Shown piece by piece: positions 1-10,848 of a stretch of 64,000 nucleotides of DNA. Position 1 is the first letter of the stretch. Each line of letters starts with the position of its first letter. This DNA is from Thalassia testudinum. Its lineage: Eukaryota; Streptophyta; Magnoliopsida; Alismatales; Hydrocharitaceae. Under the pieces are notes generated by a model. That model was given only the letters and a program-made list of their open reading frames with translations. It had not been told where the DNA came from and did no database searches. The DNA lies in assembly GCA_037157565.1 (NCBI GenBank), contig JAZHRO010000024.1, positions 210,985,501-211,049,500 of the forward strand, given 5' to 3'. A program made the translations under genes and the position numbers.

Positions 1-1456
1 GATCAGAATGACGACGGGAGTCCAACGCTTTCGAAATCATCTCGATCAGACAACCAGGGCATCTTGTGCAATCCATAAAAGAATGGAGATCATAAACCCA
101 AAAGACAAAGATCCGTGCCTCAGATGAAAAATCTAACCACATGGATGAATCCGGATTGACAATCGTAGTCCAACGACGCAAAAATCAACTCGATTGGAGG
201 TCTACATCACCAGATACAACGAAAAGATGGATGGCCATGGTGGCACTACGTGGTGCCATCATAGCCGCTCCCTGCTCACTGCCCCATCTAGGAAGGCCAC
301 CCTGCACGCTGTGGGTCGTTGGATCTTCATCCAACAGCCACAAGCACGCCACATTGCCCGTTTAGCTGGATAAGTATAAATAAAAACAATCAAGTATAAC
401 AAAATGTTTGCGCAGCGCGTTGGCTCGCGTGCTCACGTGGATGTGGGTGGCGCATATTCGAGCCACGGCTTGTGTGAAATTGAACGCATGTTGGGCGCGG
501 GCACAATTGGCCATCGGATCTTGATCAAAGGGGCACTGGAGTGACCGCGTGGCGTGATCTGAGCACGCCGCAGTGGAATGTTGGATCCTACGCGTGCATA
601 ATGCGCGAACTCACGCATTTCCTTCCTCGCGAAGGAGATGTGAGCATGCATTTATGCCGTCTGATCGTAAGATCAGATGGTTAACAATTTGGTGCTAAAA
701 TGAGTCGAGCAGCAAAAGGAAGGAGACAAGCGGGCATTGGGCAGGTGCGAGGTGAGAGTGGGGCCATCAGATTGCTATTGAAGGGTGCAGCAGGTGCCAT
801 GTGTCAGCCAGGGATTAAATCCATGCGAAGGAGGTGAATTTGAAGGTTTTTGAGGCCAGATCTGATCTGTTGATCTCCCGATCAATGAATCTGATCAAAC
901 AAGAGTTGTTGCACGAGATAAAGGGGTTAAATACTCATTTTGTCCTCCACAAAAGCTATAAAAGAAGGCCCAGGGCCCCTCAGTTGAAGCATCTCTCTCT
1001 CTCTTCCATCAACTCCAGACATCTTCCACCTTCTCTGCAACTCTCCATCCCTCTGCAACTCCGCTTCGACCTTCGTCCTGGTGCTCTGGATCTGAGGTAT
1101 TGCCGCATATCGCACAAGCATCCCACAAGCAGTGTCGTTTCTCTGTACTTGCTTCTCTCTCTATCTCTCTCTATCTCTCTTTAATTCTAGTAGCATTCTC
1201 TATTATAAAAAATCTATTTAATTGAAATTAAAATTATGATCTTCTGAATGCCTAATTATACATTTGATTCCTATACATATATACATATATAAATATCTAT
1301 TTAGAGCAAGTTTTATTGGAAAGCTTCTGCAAAAATCGAGATTGCCTCCCTGTGAATGACTCAGTACTCACCGGAGTTTAAAAATTTATTTGTCAACGTG
1401 TTTTCGCACTATACTACAACTAATAAACTTTTAAAACGTGAATTACGCATCAAACA
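1..1456 (+). repeat. Element 1 5' LTR (first ~210 bp outside the window)
   Basis: Aligns base for base with the 3' LTR from 7041 onward and ends in CAAACA just before the primer site. It contains a palindrome at 241-258, a hairpin at 318-335, tRNA-like A and B boxes (413-424, 455-467), one TATA box, CT-rich runs around 990-1180 and the superfamily U5 box (TTGCCTCCCTGTGAATGAC) at 1342-1360. It carries one copy of the promoter block that is triplicated in the 3' LTR. The small open frames in it are not conserved between the two LTRs and are not called as genes. Confidence 0.88.
956..964 (+). promoter_or_regulatory. TATA box of Element 1 5' LTR
   Basis: CTATAAAAG within CACAAAAGCTATAAAAGAAG. 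The same word recurs at 7976-7984, 8203-8211 and 8380-8388 in the 3' LTR. It is the best candidate for the Pol II start of the element; CT-rich sequence follows within about 40 bases. Known: plant LTR promoters usually have a TATA box. Inferred: the R region would begin about 30 bases downstream. Confidence 0.65.
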
Positions 1457-1459
1457 AGT

Positions 1460-1477
1460 TGGTGCCATTTCTAGGGA
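1460..1477 (+). other. Primer-binding site, decayed tRNA-Asp type
   Basis: TGGTGCCATTTCTAGGGA starts three bases after the LTR end. It matches the plant tRNA-Asp 3' end complement (TGGCGCCGTTGCCGGGGA) at 13 of 18 positions, and four of the five mismatches are C-to-T or G-to-A. Intact versions occur in Element 3 and Athila-B in this window. Confidence 0.72.
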
Positions 1478-2901
1478 GGCAACGGAAATTTTTGAAGCTT
1501 TGGTGTGAATTTGAGATTTCTAACTTGCTATTTTCATTGAATTCGTGTGTGCAGGAAAGTAAGGAAATCAAAACGAAACACGACAATGAGAATTGTGGGT
1601 TTGAACCTCAAGTTAGTATCCATAGTTTAGATTAGTTAGATCTAGGATTTGCTTGAACTCTAGGATTAGTTAGAATTTGTTTGCTTATTAAAAAAAAAAG
1701 AAAAATTCTCTTGATTTTAAAGCTGAAATAAAGTTTTATCTCAAAAATTCAATTCCTGGAGATCCATACGTCCAAAAATTCTCAAAGTTTTACTGGATGT
1801 AGATTTCAAAGTCAGGAACAACAAATACAAATTTTGCACAAATCAGAGTTATAGAAAAAGTTTAAAAATTCACACAATGATCTATTATCCATATGGTTAT
1901 TGTTCCTGATTTTTCAGAGTTCAAAATATTATAAGAATTTTTATACAACTTCTATTGTCTTGAAATATTAGGTACTGAATTTATGTGATAATCAAGAATT
2001 TAGGAAAAATTTGAAAAAAATATTTCTTGCATGTTTGATTGCATGGATTATGCAATCACAAACTGGGGGCCAAAATTGACTGCAAAACCTCCAGTACACT
2101 TTAAATCAACAAAAAATAGAAAATGTGCATTAAAAATTCTTGAAAAATATGTTTTGAGTGCCTAGTTAGTGGTGCAATAAGACCAATTGCATTGCTTGGG
2201 TCGCTCCACTTTTCTTAATTTGACTTAAAAGAACATCGGAACTATCTGCGTTTAGGATTTCATGCTAAGGATAGAGCACACTTGCATTTCCATACATAAA
2301 GGAAATCTATCAGGCAAATTGGGATTTGCAAAACTCTTGTGTGCCTCATCAAAACCTTGATTGAAGATATTAACTCAAGTGAGCCCTAAAACGTATTAAC
2401 ACAAGCATTTGAATCTTAAAATTCACTTCATCATAAGAAATTGCTTGTGAACCCTGTTTGCCTGAGTACTTCACACATTTCAAAATCAATTTTAAGGGCA
2501 AACACCCCCCTAATGCCCATCATATTCCAAAAGCACATCAAACCCATGCCTAAAACTGAGTAGACGTGCCTTAGGTAGGACTAATAGACTTGGGGACTTG
2601 AAACTAGATTGGGCTAAGGTCAAAGCCTTGTCTACTTGGACCCACTGGTGACAAGAAAGGTCACTGCAGTAACCATGTTAAATTTTAGTGGTGTCCCACT
2701 GTGCGGGGTGTCCTAAGGGGTCCTACCCTTTTGGCCAGCCAAGTAATTCAAGGGTTGATCTAACCCAGTCGTGTTTTAGGAGCCAAGATTAGGTCTATTT
2801 AGGGTTGATACTCTAAGGATCAGTTTGATTGCTTGTATTAAAAGGGCAGGGTATTCTTTCATCTGTCTTCTCTCTCTCATCTATTAACTTTCTTCTGGTA
2901 C
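1478..2901 (+). other. Element 1 untranslated leader
   Basis: AT-rich sequence between primer site and coding remnant with no supported reading frame. Its last part (about 2780-2900) resembles the leader end of Element 2 (about 13800-13890): a GGTTTGATTG-like stretch followed by a pyrimidine-rich run before the first ATG. Nothing else is recognised. Confidence 0.55.
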
Positions 2902-4826
2902 ATGGATGCTAAAAGGTCTTTGAACCCTGATTGGGTACCACCTTTAGAGAGTAAACTAAGGAGAAGACCTAATTTTTTTGAATACATTCCAATGACTAAT
3001 TGCCATGAGGAAGAACTGATTGAGGAGGAAACCATGGACCCAAACTCTTTTGCCTCACACTATTCTCCCTATCCCACCCCTTCCCTTACTTCAACTTCTT
3101 TATGATGGGAGAACTCTCCTCAACACCCAGGACTTGATTCCCTTGCCTACACCTCATATTCCCCAGGTATAGCTAGGCCTACCTTGAATCTTGCACGAAT
3201 CACTGGATATCAAGGATCTCTACAACCTCAAAAGACACTCTCCATGCAGGACAAGCACCTGATTGGCATGACCAACTATCTTGGCTGGTTTAGCCAAACT
3301 CATCTCTCCCCAGATCAGGGATATGCCTCAGAATCCCAATACCTAGAATATCAATCCTGTCCTCGAAATCACTTTACAAATTATCCCAATTCCACCCAAA
3401 CAACTTTACCTTCTCATTGGGATAACCCTACAACACCAAACCATGATTATGATTCTTACCTTAGGTATTCAGATGATAGATATTCTGATTCAACTGAGGA
3501 AAGAAATCCTAGAAATTATTATCCTTAGCCTAATCAATCCCTGACCATGGTAGTGATCCTGAGATCACCCAATTACTCCAAGTAGTCCAGGGGATGAAAG
3601 AAGCTAATAAAAGAAATATAGATAATCTGACAAAACAACTCAATAGAATCTGGAAAGCACAATGTGATAAAACTAGTCTGAGTAAGCCTCAAGTTGGTGG
3701 TAAGCCATTCAAGGTTGAGGATCCAACCTTAAGTATGACATCTTATCCAATCCCAACCTCTACATACACTAAGCCCACCCACCAGCCCTGTGATTATACA
3801 GAACAGATCCTTTTTGATATCCCAAAAACTAACTTTGAGGAGGAAGGCTCACTTGAGCAATTATATCTTGATTTAGGCCCTGAATTGCAACCATTCTATT
3901 TTGAGGAGCCAATCCATGGTGAGCTGGAGTATAAGTCTTTCATATTTAAAGACACATAATTGGACTACATGGTTGATTTGGGAAAATTAGCGCAAGATCA
4001 AGAATATAGAAAGATTAGGGATAGTGACACTCCCAGCCAAGCACGATTGGATGGTTCTGATGTCATCTTGTCTGAGGATTACCATGATCAGATATGCTTA
4101 AACGATTTGATATCTGGATTTGGCGATACTAATCTTTCTAAGATATCCCATATTGAAGCTGAATCTGCTTTCACTTCTGTTTCAGCTAATTCACACCCTT
4201 CTCTTCCCATCCACCAGAGTCCTGAGGAAAACCTTGACTCTTAACCTCAACATCTCGAGATTGAACAAGACAAATAATCCCCTTATGAAAAAGATGTTCA
4301 AGAAATTGCAAAATTACTAGGGGTGACTTATGAGGATATATCTAAAGAAGCAAAGAATTTAGTTGAATCATGGAATCCTGGGGAGTTTGATTTGACTGAT
4401 GAGGAACAGAAAAACAATCCCTTAGAAGATGTAATGCAGGAGAAAGACAATTGGGATCAAATTCAAAAGTCCACAGAACTAAAAGAATTTGAGATCTTGA
4501 CTAATCTAGATTCTGATCTTACTCCTCCTTGGGCTGTGATTTTAAGGAATAATGAATTTCCGTCCATTACATTTGAAGACTTGCATCATGATTTGGGTGA
4601 CTCAAATAAGATTTTTGATCACCCCAGGGATAAAATTGAGGATTCTGATAAGTCCAGAACTAGTGAGATGGACAACTGGATCTTATTTGACTCACCTACT
4701 CGACATCTATCCATACCTAACTTGACTTGCAAAGTGGTTTCTTATACCATTTCAGACTACACCACTCGGGTCCCTCCTATTTCCCATCACTTTCAGGAAC
4801 CATATGATTTATTCCCCACAAACTAG
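2902..4826 (+). pseudogene. Broken acidic ORF of Element 1, function unknown
   Basis: Starts at the ATG at 2902 after the leader. One frame runs 2902-3528 with a stop at 3103-3105, then a frameshift leads to a second frame open over 3594-4826 apart from stops ending at 3959 and near 4244 and 4320. Joined conceptually it is about 640 codons. The encoded product is rich in D, E, S, P, Y and N: its first third is tyrosine and proline rich (SYLRYSDDRYSD-like) and its last two thirds are strongly acidic. I see no zinc knuckle, no protease DSG/DTG motif and no reverse transcriptase motif. Position and composition match the frame in Element 2 and loosely that in Element 3. It may be a divergent Gag-like or accessory protein; I cannot assign a function. 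Confidence 0.6.
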
Positions 4827-6814
4827 CCTGTATCCACCTCATTTGCCTTCCTCATGCATCACATCTTAAGGTTGCCATTATCTACTTTCCACTATGGCAC
4901 TTGCACTAATATTTCTCTCTTTTGTAGCATTTGGCTGCAAATTGTTTCAATTCATTCACTTTATTTTTCCGACCATTTGGACTTGGTATTCACCATCAAC
5001 TGATCTGCATTTGTGGATCATTGATCCTTGCATTACATGATCACATCTTCATTTTAATCTTGACTCAATCCATTTATTTGAACTAGATATTTTTGGGTTT
5101 AAGTCCGGTAAATGATGTTAAACTTAACGCTGGCTGGAAGGCAACCCAGTACTCTATACAGGTAGCTCTGCATCCTCTGCATCCATATTGACCTGGATTA
5201 ACAAGCATAGTCAGGTGATATCCCCTCCTCTTGCTTATTATATTTTGATTTTCATGCATACATTTCAATGAGGACATTGTAATGAATAGGCAGGGGGGGT
5301 GGACATTGCATGTCTTATTTTTATGTCAAAAAAAAGAAAATGCATTTAGGCATAAAGAATTTTTATTAAGATTTTATTAGGGATTTATTCTTAAGTTGAT
5401 TCCTGAGTTTAGAATCTGGTATAATTTCACACTTATACGTAGAATTTGTAATGGATCCTCTATGAAGACCGATAAACATCTTTAATTTGTCGAAAAGAAG
5501 CAATGCTTCTTCTCCTAAACCCTTGGATAGTAATCAAGGAGTCAGGCAAACTATCTTCTAACAGATCCACCAAACAAGTGTAAGGTGAGAGTAGAAAGTC
5601 TATTGGTGCTCTAAGGCTAGTATGAGGAATCTTAACATCTGGATAATTAGATCATGATACTTGGAGTTAGGCATAGTTTTCGCTTTCGATTTCTGTGTAC
5701 AAATTCTTAGTGTGAATATCTTCAGAGCCACCAAATAAAGCAAATACGCAAAGAGTGGGTTCTGATAAAATTAGAACTGAGGTGGATGGTTACGATCGCC
5801 TTTCATGGAATCCTCACTGAAGAAGGGTATTAATGTCAAGGTCAGAAATACATTGCCCTATCCATTCTCTTCCCGGTGGCACTTCCACCAAATAAGCCAC
5901 CCAATATCCTCTTGAACACCCATAATCCCGAATAATGCCTCGTAAATAAAAGTTCGTATGCTGCATTATGTTAGTAGATATTTGAAAAAAAAAAGAGAAG
6001 AAAAGAAAAAAAATATATATATACATAGAAAAAAATTTAGAAAGAAAGAAAAAGCAGAAAAGAAGAAAAAGAGTTTATAAGTGTTTTTAGAATTTATTTC
6101 AAATGTAATGAGGCAACAACACCTACCACCCTCACAATCCACCAAATACAGCCTTGACCTATTTTTTTTGTATTTCTGGCTGCCTGAATATGGGTTGAGG
6201 AATTCTGACTTAGTCTTAGAGTTATTAGAACCTAATCAAAATGTTAATGCCTAGGAGAGCACCAAATATACTGATAAATCTGGTGAGATTGTGAGCTCAA
6301 AAAGAAAGAAAAGAAAAGAAAAGATAAGAAAAAGAAAAAGAAAGAGAAAGAGAGAAAGAGAGAGAATGAGTACAAAGGAACTAAAGAGAGCACAGTTTCT
6401 CATCTCTCTTTGAGTTGAATTATTTCATAATCTTGAAATCTAGGTTCTAAAGTACTAGCCTACATGTAGCACCAGATGAGTGTGAGCCACCAAATACAAA
6501 TCTACTTGACTTAGAAACCTTCTACCTAAGTCAAAAGCCAGAGCTAAATATATAGGTTACTTTATAACCCCAAGGGAAGAAATTTGCCTATCCCAAAAGA
6601 TTTTTGCTAAGGGTCAAGTATGAGCTTTAGATGAGGATTGACTTTCACTTGGATATGTTGCATAGGCTACAATAAAACACAATCACGATTATTTGGAAAA
6701 CTAAAGCTTTGGATGAAAACAAAAGACATAAACCTCTAGTCAAACTCTTGATAAAAAATTACTCATGTAGGACCACTTTGCATTTAGTCATGCATTTGCT
6801 AGGGACTAGCAAGA
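4827..6814 (+). other. Element 1 3' noncoding region with Athila/Tat hallmark boxes
   Basis: No gene. At 5119-5148 there is a TAAACTTAACGC...GGAAGGCAACCCA box, and at 5266-5279 the small hairpin CAATGAGGACATTG followed by a G-run; both recur in Element 3 and Athila-A, and the hairpin also in Element 2. Purine-rich low-complexity tracts lie at about 5985-6075 and 6297-6370 (AAGAAAAG-type). The boxes are what I expect downstream of the coding region in Athila/Tat elements, and link this pol-less element to that lineage. Confidence 0.65.
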
Positions 6815-6830
6815 TTTAGGTATGGGGGTG
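6815..6830 (+). other. Polypurine tract of Element 1
   Basis: TTTAGGTATGGGGGTG directly precedes the TG that opens the 3' LTR. Elements 2 and 3 have the equivalent AGCATGGGGGTA and GGCATGGGGGTA, each also followed by TGAT. It would prime plus-strand DNA synthesis. Confidence 0.75.
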
Positions 6831-8878
6831 TGATTGCATAGCAATAATGCAACCTAAATCACCTGAATTAAGTTAGAACCTAGCAGAACTTAGGATTAAT
6901 GCATTCATAGGCATCGTAATTTGAACAATAGCTAGTTTATTAGTCATATAGATAATATCATCATTTTATGACCAAAAAGAGAGATGATTTTAATCGTAGA
7001 TGTTCGATGCCACGGGTGACAGATCAGACCAGACAGATTTGATCAGAATGACAACGGGAGTCCAACGCTTCCGAAATCATCTCGATTAGACAACCAGGGC
7101 ATCTTGTGCAGTCTATAAAAGAACATAGATCATAAAGACAAAGGACAAAGATTTGAGCCTCAAATGAAGAATCTAACTACACGGATGAATCCGAATCAAC
7201 GATCGCAGCCCAACAACACAAAAATCAACTCAATCGGAGGTCTACATCACCAGATACAAGGAAAAGAAGATGGACGTCCATGATGACACCACGTGGCACC
7301 ATCACAGCCGCTCCCTCACCACCGCCCCATCTAAGAAGGCCACCTCTCACGCTATGGGCCGTTGGATCTTCATCCAATAGCCACAAGTGCGCCTGTCGCC
7401 CGTCCAACTGGATAAGTATAAATAAAAACAATCAAGTATAACAGAATGTTCGCATAGCGCGTTGGCCCATGCACTCAGGCGAAAGCGGGTGGCACGGGTT
7501 CGAGCCACGGCTTGCACGAAATTGAACGCATGTTGGGCGCGAGCGCAATTGACCGTCGAATCTTTGTTCAAAGGGGCGCCTGAGTAATTGCGTAGCGCGT
7601 TCTGAGTGCGCCGCAACCGAATGTTGGATCCCACGCACGTATAATGTGCGAACTCACGTGTTTCCTTCGTCGCAAAGGAGATGCAAGCGTGCATTTAAGC
7701 GCTAACGATTAGGCGCTAAAATGAGCCAAGCGGGAAAAGGAAGGAGACGAGTGTGCATTGGGCAGGCACGAGGTGCGAGTGGGGCTATCAGATCGTGATC
7801 CAAGGGCGCAATGGGTGCCACGTGTCAGCCAGGGATTAAATCCATGCGATGGAGGTGAATTTGAAGGTGTTTGAGGGCAGATTTGATCCGTTGATCTCCT
7901 GCTCAACGATCTGATCAAACAAGAGTTGTTGCAAGAGATAATGGGGTTAAATACCCTTTTTACCCTCCACAAAAGCTATAAAAGAAGGCCCAGGGACCCC
8001 TAGTTGAAGTATCACTCTCTCTTCCATCAACTCTAGACATCTTCTACCTTCTCTGCAACTATCCATCCCTCTGTTGAAGGTTTTTGAGACCAGATCTTAT
8101 CCGTTGATCTCCCGATCAACGGATCTAATCAAACAAGAGTTGTTGCACGAGATAAATGGGTTAAATATGAGTTCAATGCCTCTGAGTTGTCCTCCATAAA
8201 AGCTATAAAAGAAGGCCCAAGGCCCCCCAGTTGAAGCATCTCTCTCTCTTCCATCAACTCCAGACATCTTCCACCTTCTCTGCAACTCTCCGTCTGATCT
8301 CCTGATCAACGGATCTGATCAAACAAGAGTTGTTGCATCAGATAAAGGGGCTAAATACCCTTTTTTCCCTCCACAAAAGCTATAAAAGAAGGCCCAGGGC
8401 CCCCCAATTGAGGCATCTCTCTCTCTCTTCCATCAACTCCAGACATCTTCCACCTTTTCTGCAACTCTCCATCCCTCTGCAACTCTGCTCCGGCCTTCGT
8501 CCCGGCACTATGGATCAAAGGTGTTGCTGCATCTCGCACAAGCATCCCACAAGTGACGTCATTTCTCTGCCACTTTCTTCTCTCTCTCTCTATCTCTCTA
8601 TTTAATTCTAGTAGCATTCACTATTGTAAAAACTCTGTTTAATTGAAATTAAAATTATGATCTTCTAAATGCCTGATTATACATCTGATTCCTATACATA
8701 TATACATATATAAATATCTATTTAAAGCAAGTTTTATTCTAAAGCTTCTGCAAAAATCGAGATTGCCTCCCTGCGAACGACTTGGTATTCATCGGAGTTT
8801 TATAAATTTATTTGTCAACGTGTTTTCGTGTTATACTGCAACTAATTAACTTTTAAAATGCGAATTACACGTCGAACA
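6831..8878 (+). repeat. Element 1 3' LTR (2048 bp) with expanded promoter block
   Basis: Opens TGATTGCATAGC after the purine tract and ends GTCGAACA at 8878, where identity with the 5' LTR stops. The corresponding 5' LTR would be about 1666 bp; the difference is explained by two extra copies of a roughly 210-bp block at 7861-8500. It keeps the hairpin at 7361-7378, the A-like box at 7454-7466, the B-like box at 7496-7506 and the U5 box at 8763-8781. Three TATA boxes are present. Confidence 0.87.
7861..8500 (+). repeat. Tandem triplication of the LTR promoter block
   Basis: Three head-to-tail copies begin near 7861, 8074 and 8294. Each holds the inverted repeat GTTGATCTCC-GATCAAC (perfect 22-base form at 8101-8122), the AACAAGAGTTGTTGCA stretch, a TATA box and the CT-rich run ending in CTGCAACTCTCC. 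The third copy lacks its first ~25 bases. The 5' LTR has one copy, so the expansion happened in or after formation of this 3' LTR. Confidence 0.85.
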
Positions 8879-9743
8879 CTGGTGCATGCATCACATGCCC
8901 ATGACTCCTGCGCTGTGCCACACGTGCGCACACTTGCATGCGCTGCGTGCGACTGTGGCTGTGCTGTGCTGCTTGTGTGGGCATGCAGCTGTGCGTGTTG
9001 CTTGTGCATGCTTGTGCGCTGAGGTATGTCCAACTGATCATCTCCAATTGCGAATTGGAGGGGGGCTGCGGGGATTTGAACCTGTGCCCCTCCCTTGAGA
9101 GTGCACGCCTCCACCAACGGGACATGCCCATCTTTGTGTCGCGAGGTAGAGCGTCTGAGGAGTGGCGTGGAGGCTTCCTAGCCATTGAATCAAGATCCAT
9201 CACCTGGGAATGGAGGGTGCGAATGATGAAGGGTGTGGGTGGATGCTATTGGCTAGAGTTGGGCGGTTGAGATGGTGCCATGTGGCACCATTTGGGCTGT
9301 CCATCTTTTTTCTGTTACGGAGGGTGCCACAGTACTCGGATTGAGATGATTTTTGCGTTGCTGGACTGCGATCGTCGCTCCAGATCCATTCGTACGGTCG
9401 AATTTTTATCTGAAGCCCATAAGGATGTTGCATTACCCCCTAGCCATTGATCTTCCTTGGATCGCATAAGGTGATACGAGATTCCGATTAGGACGATCTC
9501 AGAGGCATTGAACTCTAAGCATCATCCTAATCAGATCCATACATTTAGATCATCAATCCGAGGCCTCAAAATAAATCTCCTTCCCTCCTGGACATAAAAA
9601 GGATGCAATTAACCTAAAATATACACAACTATTATAAATGCAGAATGATGCATGCTATGCAATATTTATAAAATGAAATGCAAATCTAAGCCTAGGAACA
9701 TCCATGAATAGGCATTTTAACCTAATTAAATGTGTCTACATCA
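8879..9743 (-). mobile_element. Reverse-strand LTR piece, same superfamily as Elements 1 and 2
   Basis: Read on the minus strand from 9743 it opens TGATGTAGACACATTTAA, matching the Element 2 LTR start, and continues through the conserved ATGCATCATTCTGCATTTA stretch, hairpin I (9272-9291), a decayed hairpin II and the tRNA-like boxes (A near 9111-9126, B at 9072-9082). It stops abruptly at the end of Element 1, so Element 1 probably inserted into this LTR and the rest lies left of the window. 8886-9020 is GT/GC-rich and not otherwise classified. Confidence 0.75.
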
Positions 9744-9995
9744 CTAACCAAGCGTGAAGGGTTGATTACTGGTGCCCTTAGAAGAAGGGTCTTGGGTGTT
9801 GATGCCCTCTCTTGCCCTTTGTGCGTTTTTTATGAAGATGATGTTAGACACCTCTTCAACAACTATTTATTCATAGACAAGGTGTGGAGGAGATTATGTG
9901 CTTCCCTCGTTCTGACATGGGATGTCTTGTGGCATGATTTCAATGTGAGTTCCAAGCCATGTGTTTGCATGGAAGTGGTCATGTGGGTTGTTTAA
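9744..9995 (+). pseudogene. 3' end of LINE ORF2: reverse-transcriptase zinc-binding (zf-RVT) domain
   Basis: The frame opens directly at the LTR junction with LTKREGLITGALRRRVLG and continues with CPLC...HLF, the Cys/His pattern of the zf-RVT domain that ends plant L1 ORF2. It parallels RRDGLITSDLCHRRLG...CFLC...HLFSSC in the LINE at 40381-45748, so it is a related copy. The 5' part is missing because an LTR sits across it. The frame ends at a stop at 9993-9995, earlier than in the other LINE. Confidence 0.8.
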
Positions 9996-10169
9996 AGAGC
10001 TAGGAATGATGCTTTGTTTAATAGGGGAAGCGTGTGGGTTAAGAATGTTTGTAATGAGGTGTCTTGTTGTGCCAGGTTGTGGCTAGCATCCCTGTAATTT
10101 TTCTGAACTTATAATAAAATTGAACACCTATTGCGATTGGCAGTGGTCTTCTCTTTTCATAAAAAAAAA
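9996..10169 (+). mobile_element. LINE 3' tail with hairpin and A-tract
   Basis: Continues the LINE fragment that starts at 9744. A hairpin CTATTGC-GATTG-GCAGTGG lies at 10128-10146, then 14 pyrimidine-rich bases, then a run of nine A at 10161-10169, marking the 3' end of the retroposed copy. No target duplication can be checked because the 5' end is lost. Confidence 0.7.
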
Positions 10170-10848
10170 TGTATTTGAATCTAGCTAGAAATGTCCCAAG
10201 GTAGGATTGAATGCTCTTAGTTTTCTTTTCATAACACTTCTTTATTCAATACATATTTCTACATAATGGATATAATACATATGTTTTTTTTTGGGTTTCT
10301 GACATGGATTTCTTAAAAATTCAAAACTCTTTTTGATCAATTTAGAATTCTATTATTTCGTTAAGTCCCTTAAAAGTTTCCTTTCAAAATCTTCTTTTCC
10401 ATCCTTTTCAAAAGATTTTCTTTCTCAACAAAAGGAAGAAATTTTTTTTTATGGTTTTTATTTTTTTATATTATGATTTTGAATTTTTTTTATTTCTTTA
10501 ATATATAAAATATAGTAACATGGTTACTTATGTCTATTAACACACTTAGAGTTAAAGAAACACACTTTAACACCCCCTATGCCTAAATCATGCAATGTCC
10601 TCATTGTATGCAAAGGGGAAATGCAGTACATTCTCTATCTTTCCACTTAGTGTAGGTGATAGGAGTCGGAAAGGGGAGATACAAAAGATCTTAGGCGAAC
10701 GATTTCAATCTCTGATGACTGTCAAAGGGGAAAGTCAGACTAAGTGAAAGAATAGACAATAAAATAGTGGAACAAGAAAGAACATACTGAGAGTGTGAAA
10801 GTAAACATAAAAAAGAAAAATAGGATATGATTTCGGGTTGCCTCCTAA
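10170..10848 (-). mobile_element. Athila-A, 3' noncoding part (first of three exposed pieces)
   Basis: Minus-strand sequence of an old Athila element. It holds the hairpin CAATGTCCTCATTG at 10593-10606 next to CACCCCCTATGCCTAA, the same arrangement as 60681-60716 in Element 3, and ends at GGGTTGCCTCCTAA (10835-10848), the left half of the GGGAGGCAACCC box. The other half resumes at 18786 after Element 2. 10200-10550 is AT-rich with nothing recognisable. Confidence 0.72.

Larger units (their letters stand above)
1..8878 (+). mobile_element. Element 1: pol-less (LARD-like) LTR retrotransposon, Athila/Tat-related
   Basis: The first 1456 bases reappear, diverged, at 7041-8878, which shows two direct LTRs around about 5.4 kb of internal DNA. 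A decayed tRNA-Asp type primer site follows the 5' LTR and a purine tract precedes the 3' LTR. The interior holds one broken acidic reading frame and long noncoding sequence; I see no protease, reverse transcriptase, RNase H or integrase motif in any frame. This is the architecture of a large non-autonomous retrotransposon derivative. The 5' boundary and its target duplication lie outside the window. The two LTRs differ by many transitions and by a promoter triplication, so the insertion is old. Confidence 0.85.

Noticed and set aside
413..467. A genuine host tRNA gene
   Set aside because: A- and B-like boxes are present, but no acceptor stem, anticodon arm or CCA-adjacent pairing can be drawn, and the segment recurs in LTRs. 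Reported as a tRNA-like module instead.
8886..9270. Overlapping frames of 70-112 codons on both strands
   Set aside because: They translate a reverse-strand LTR, including its tRNA-like segment; no conservation or motif.
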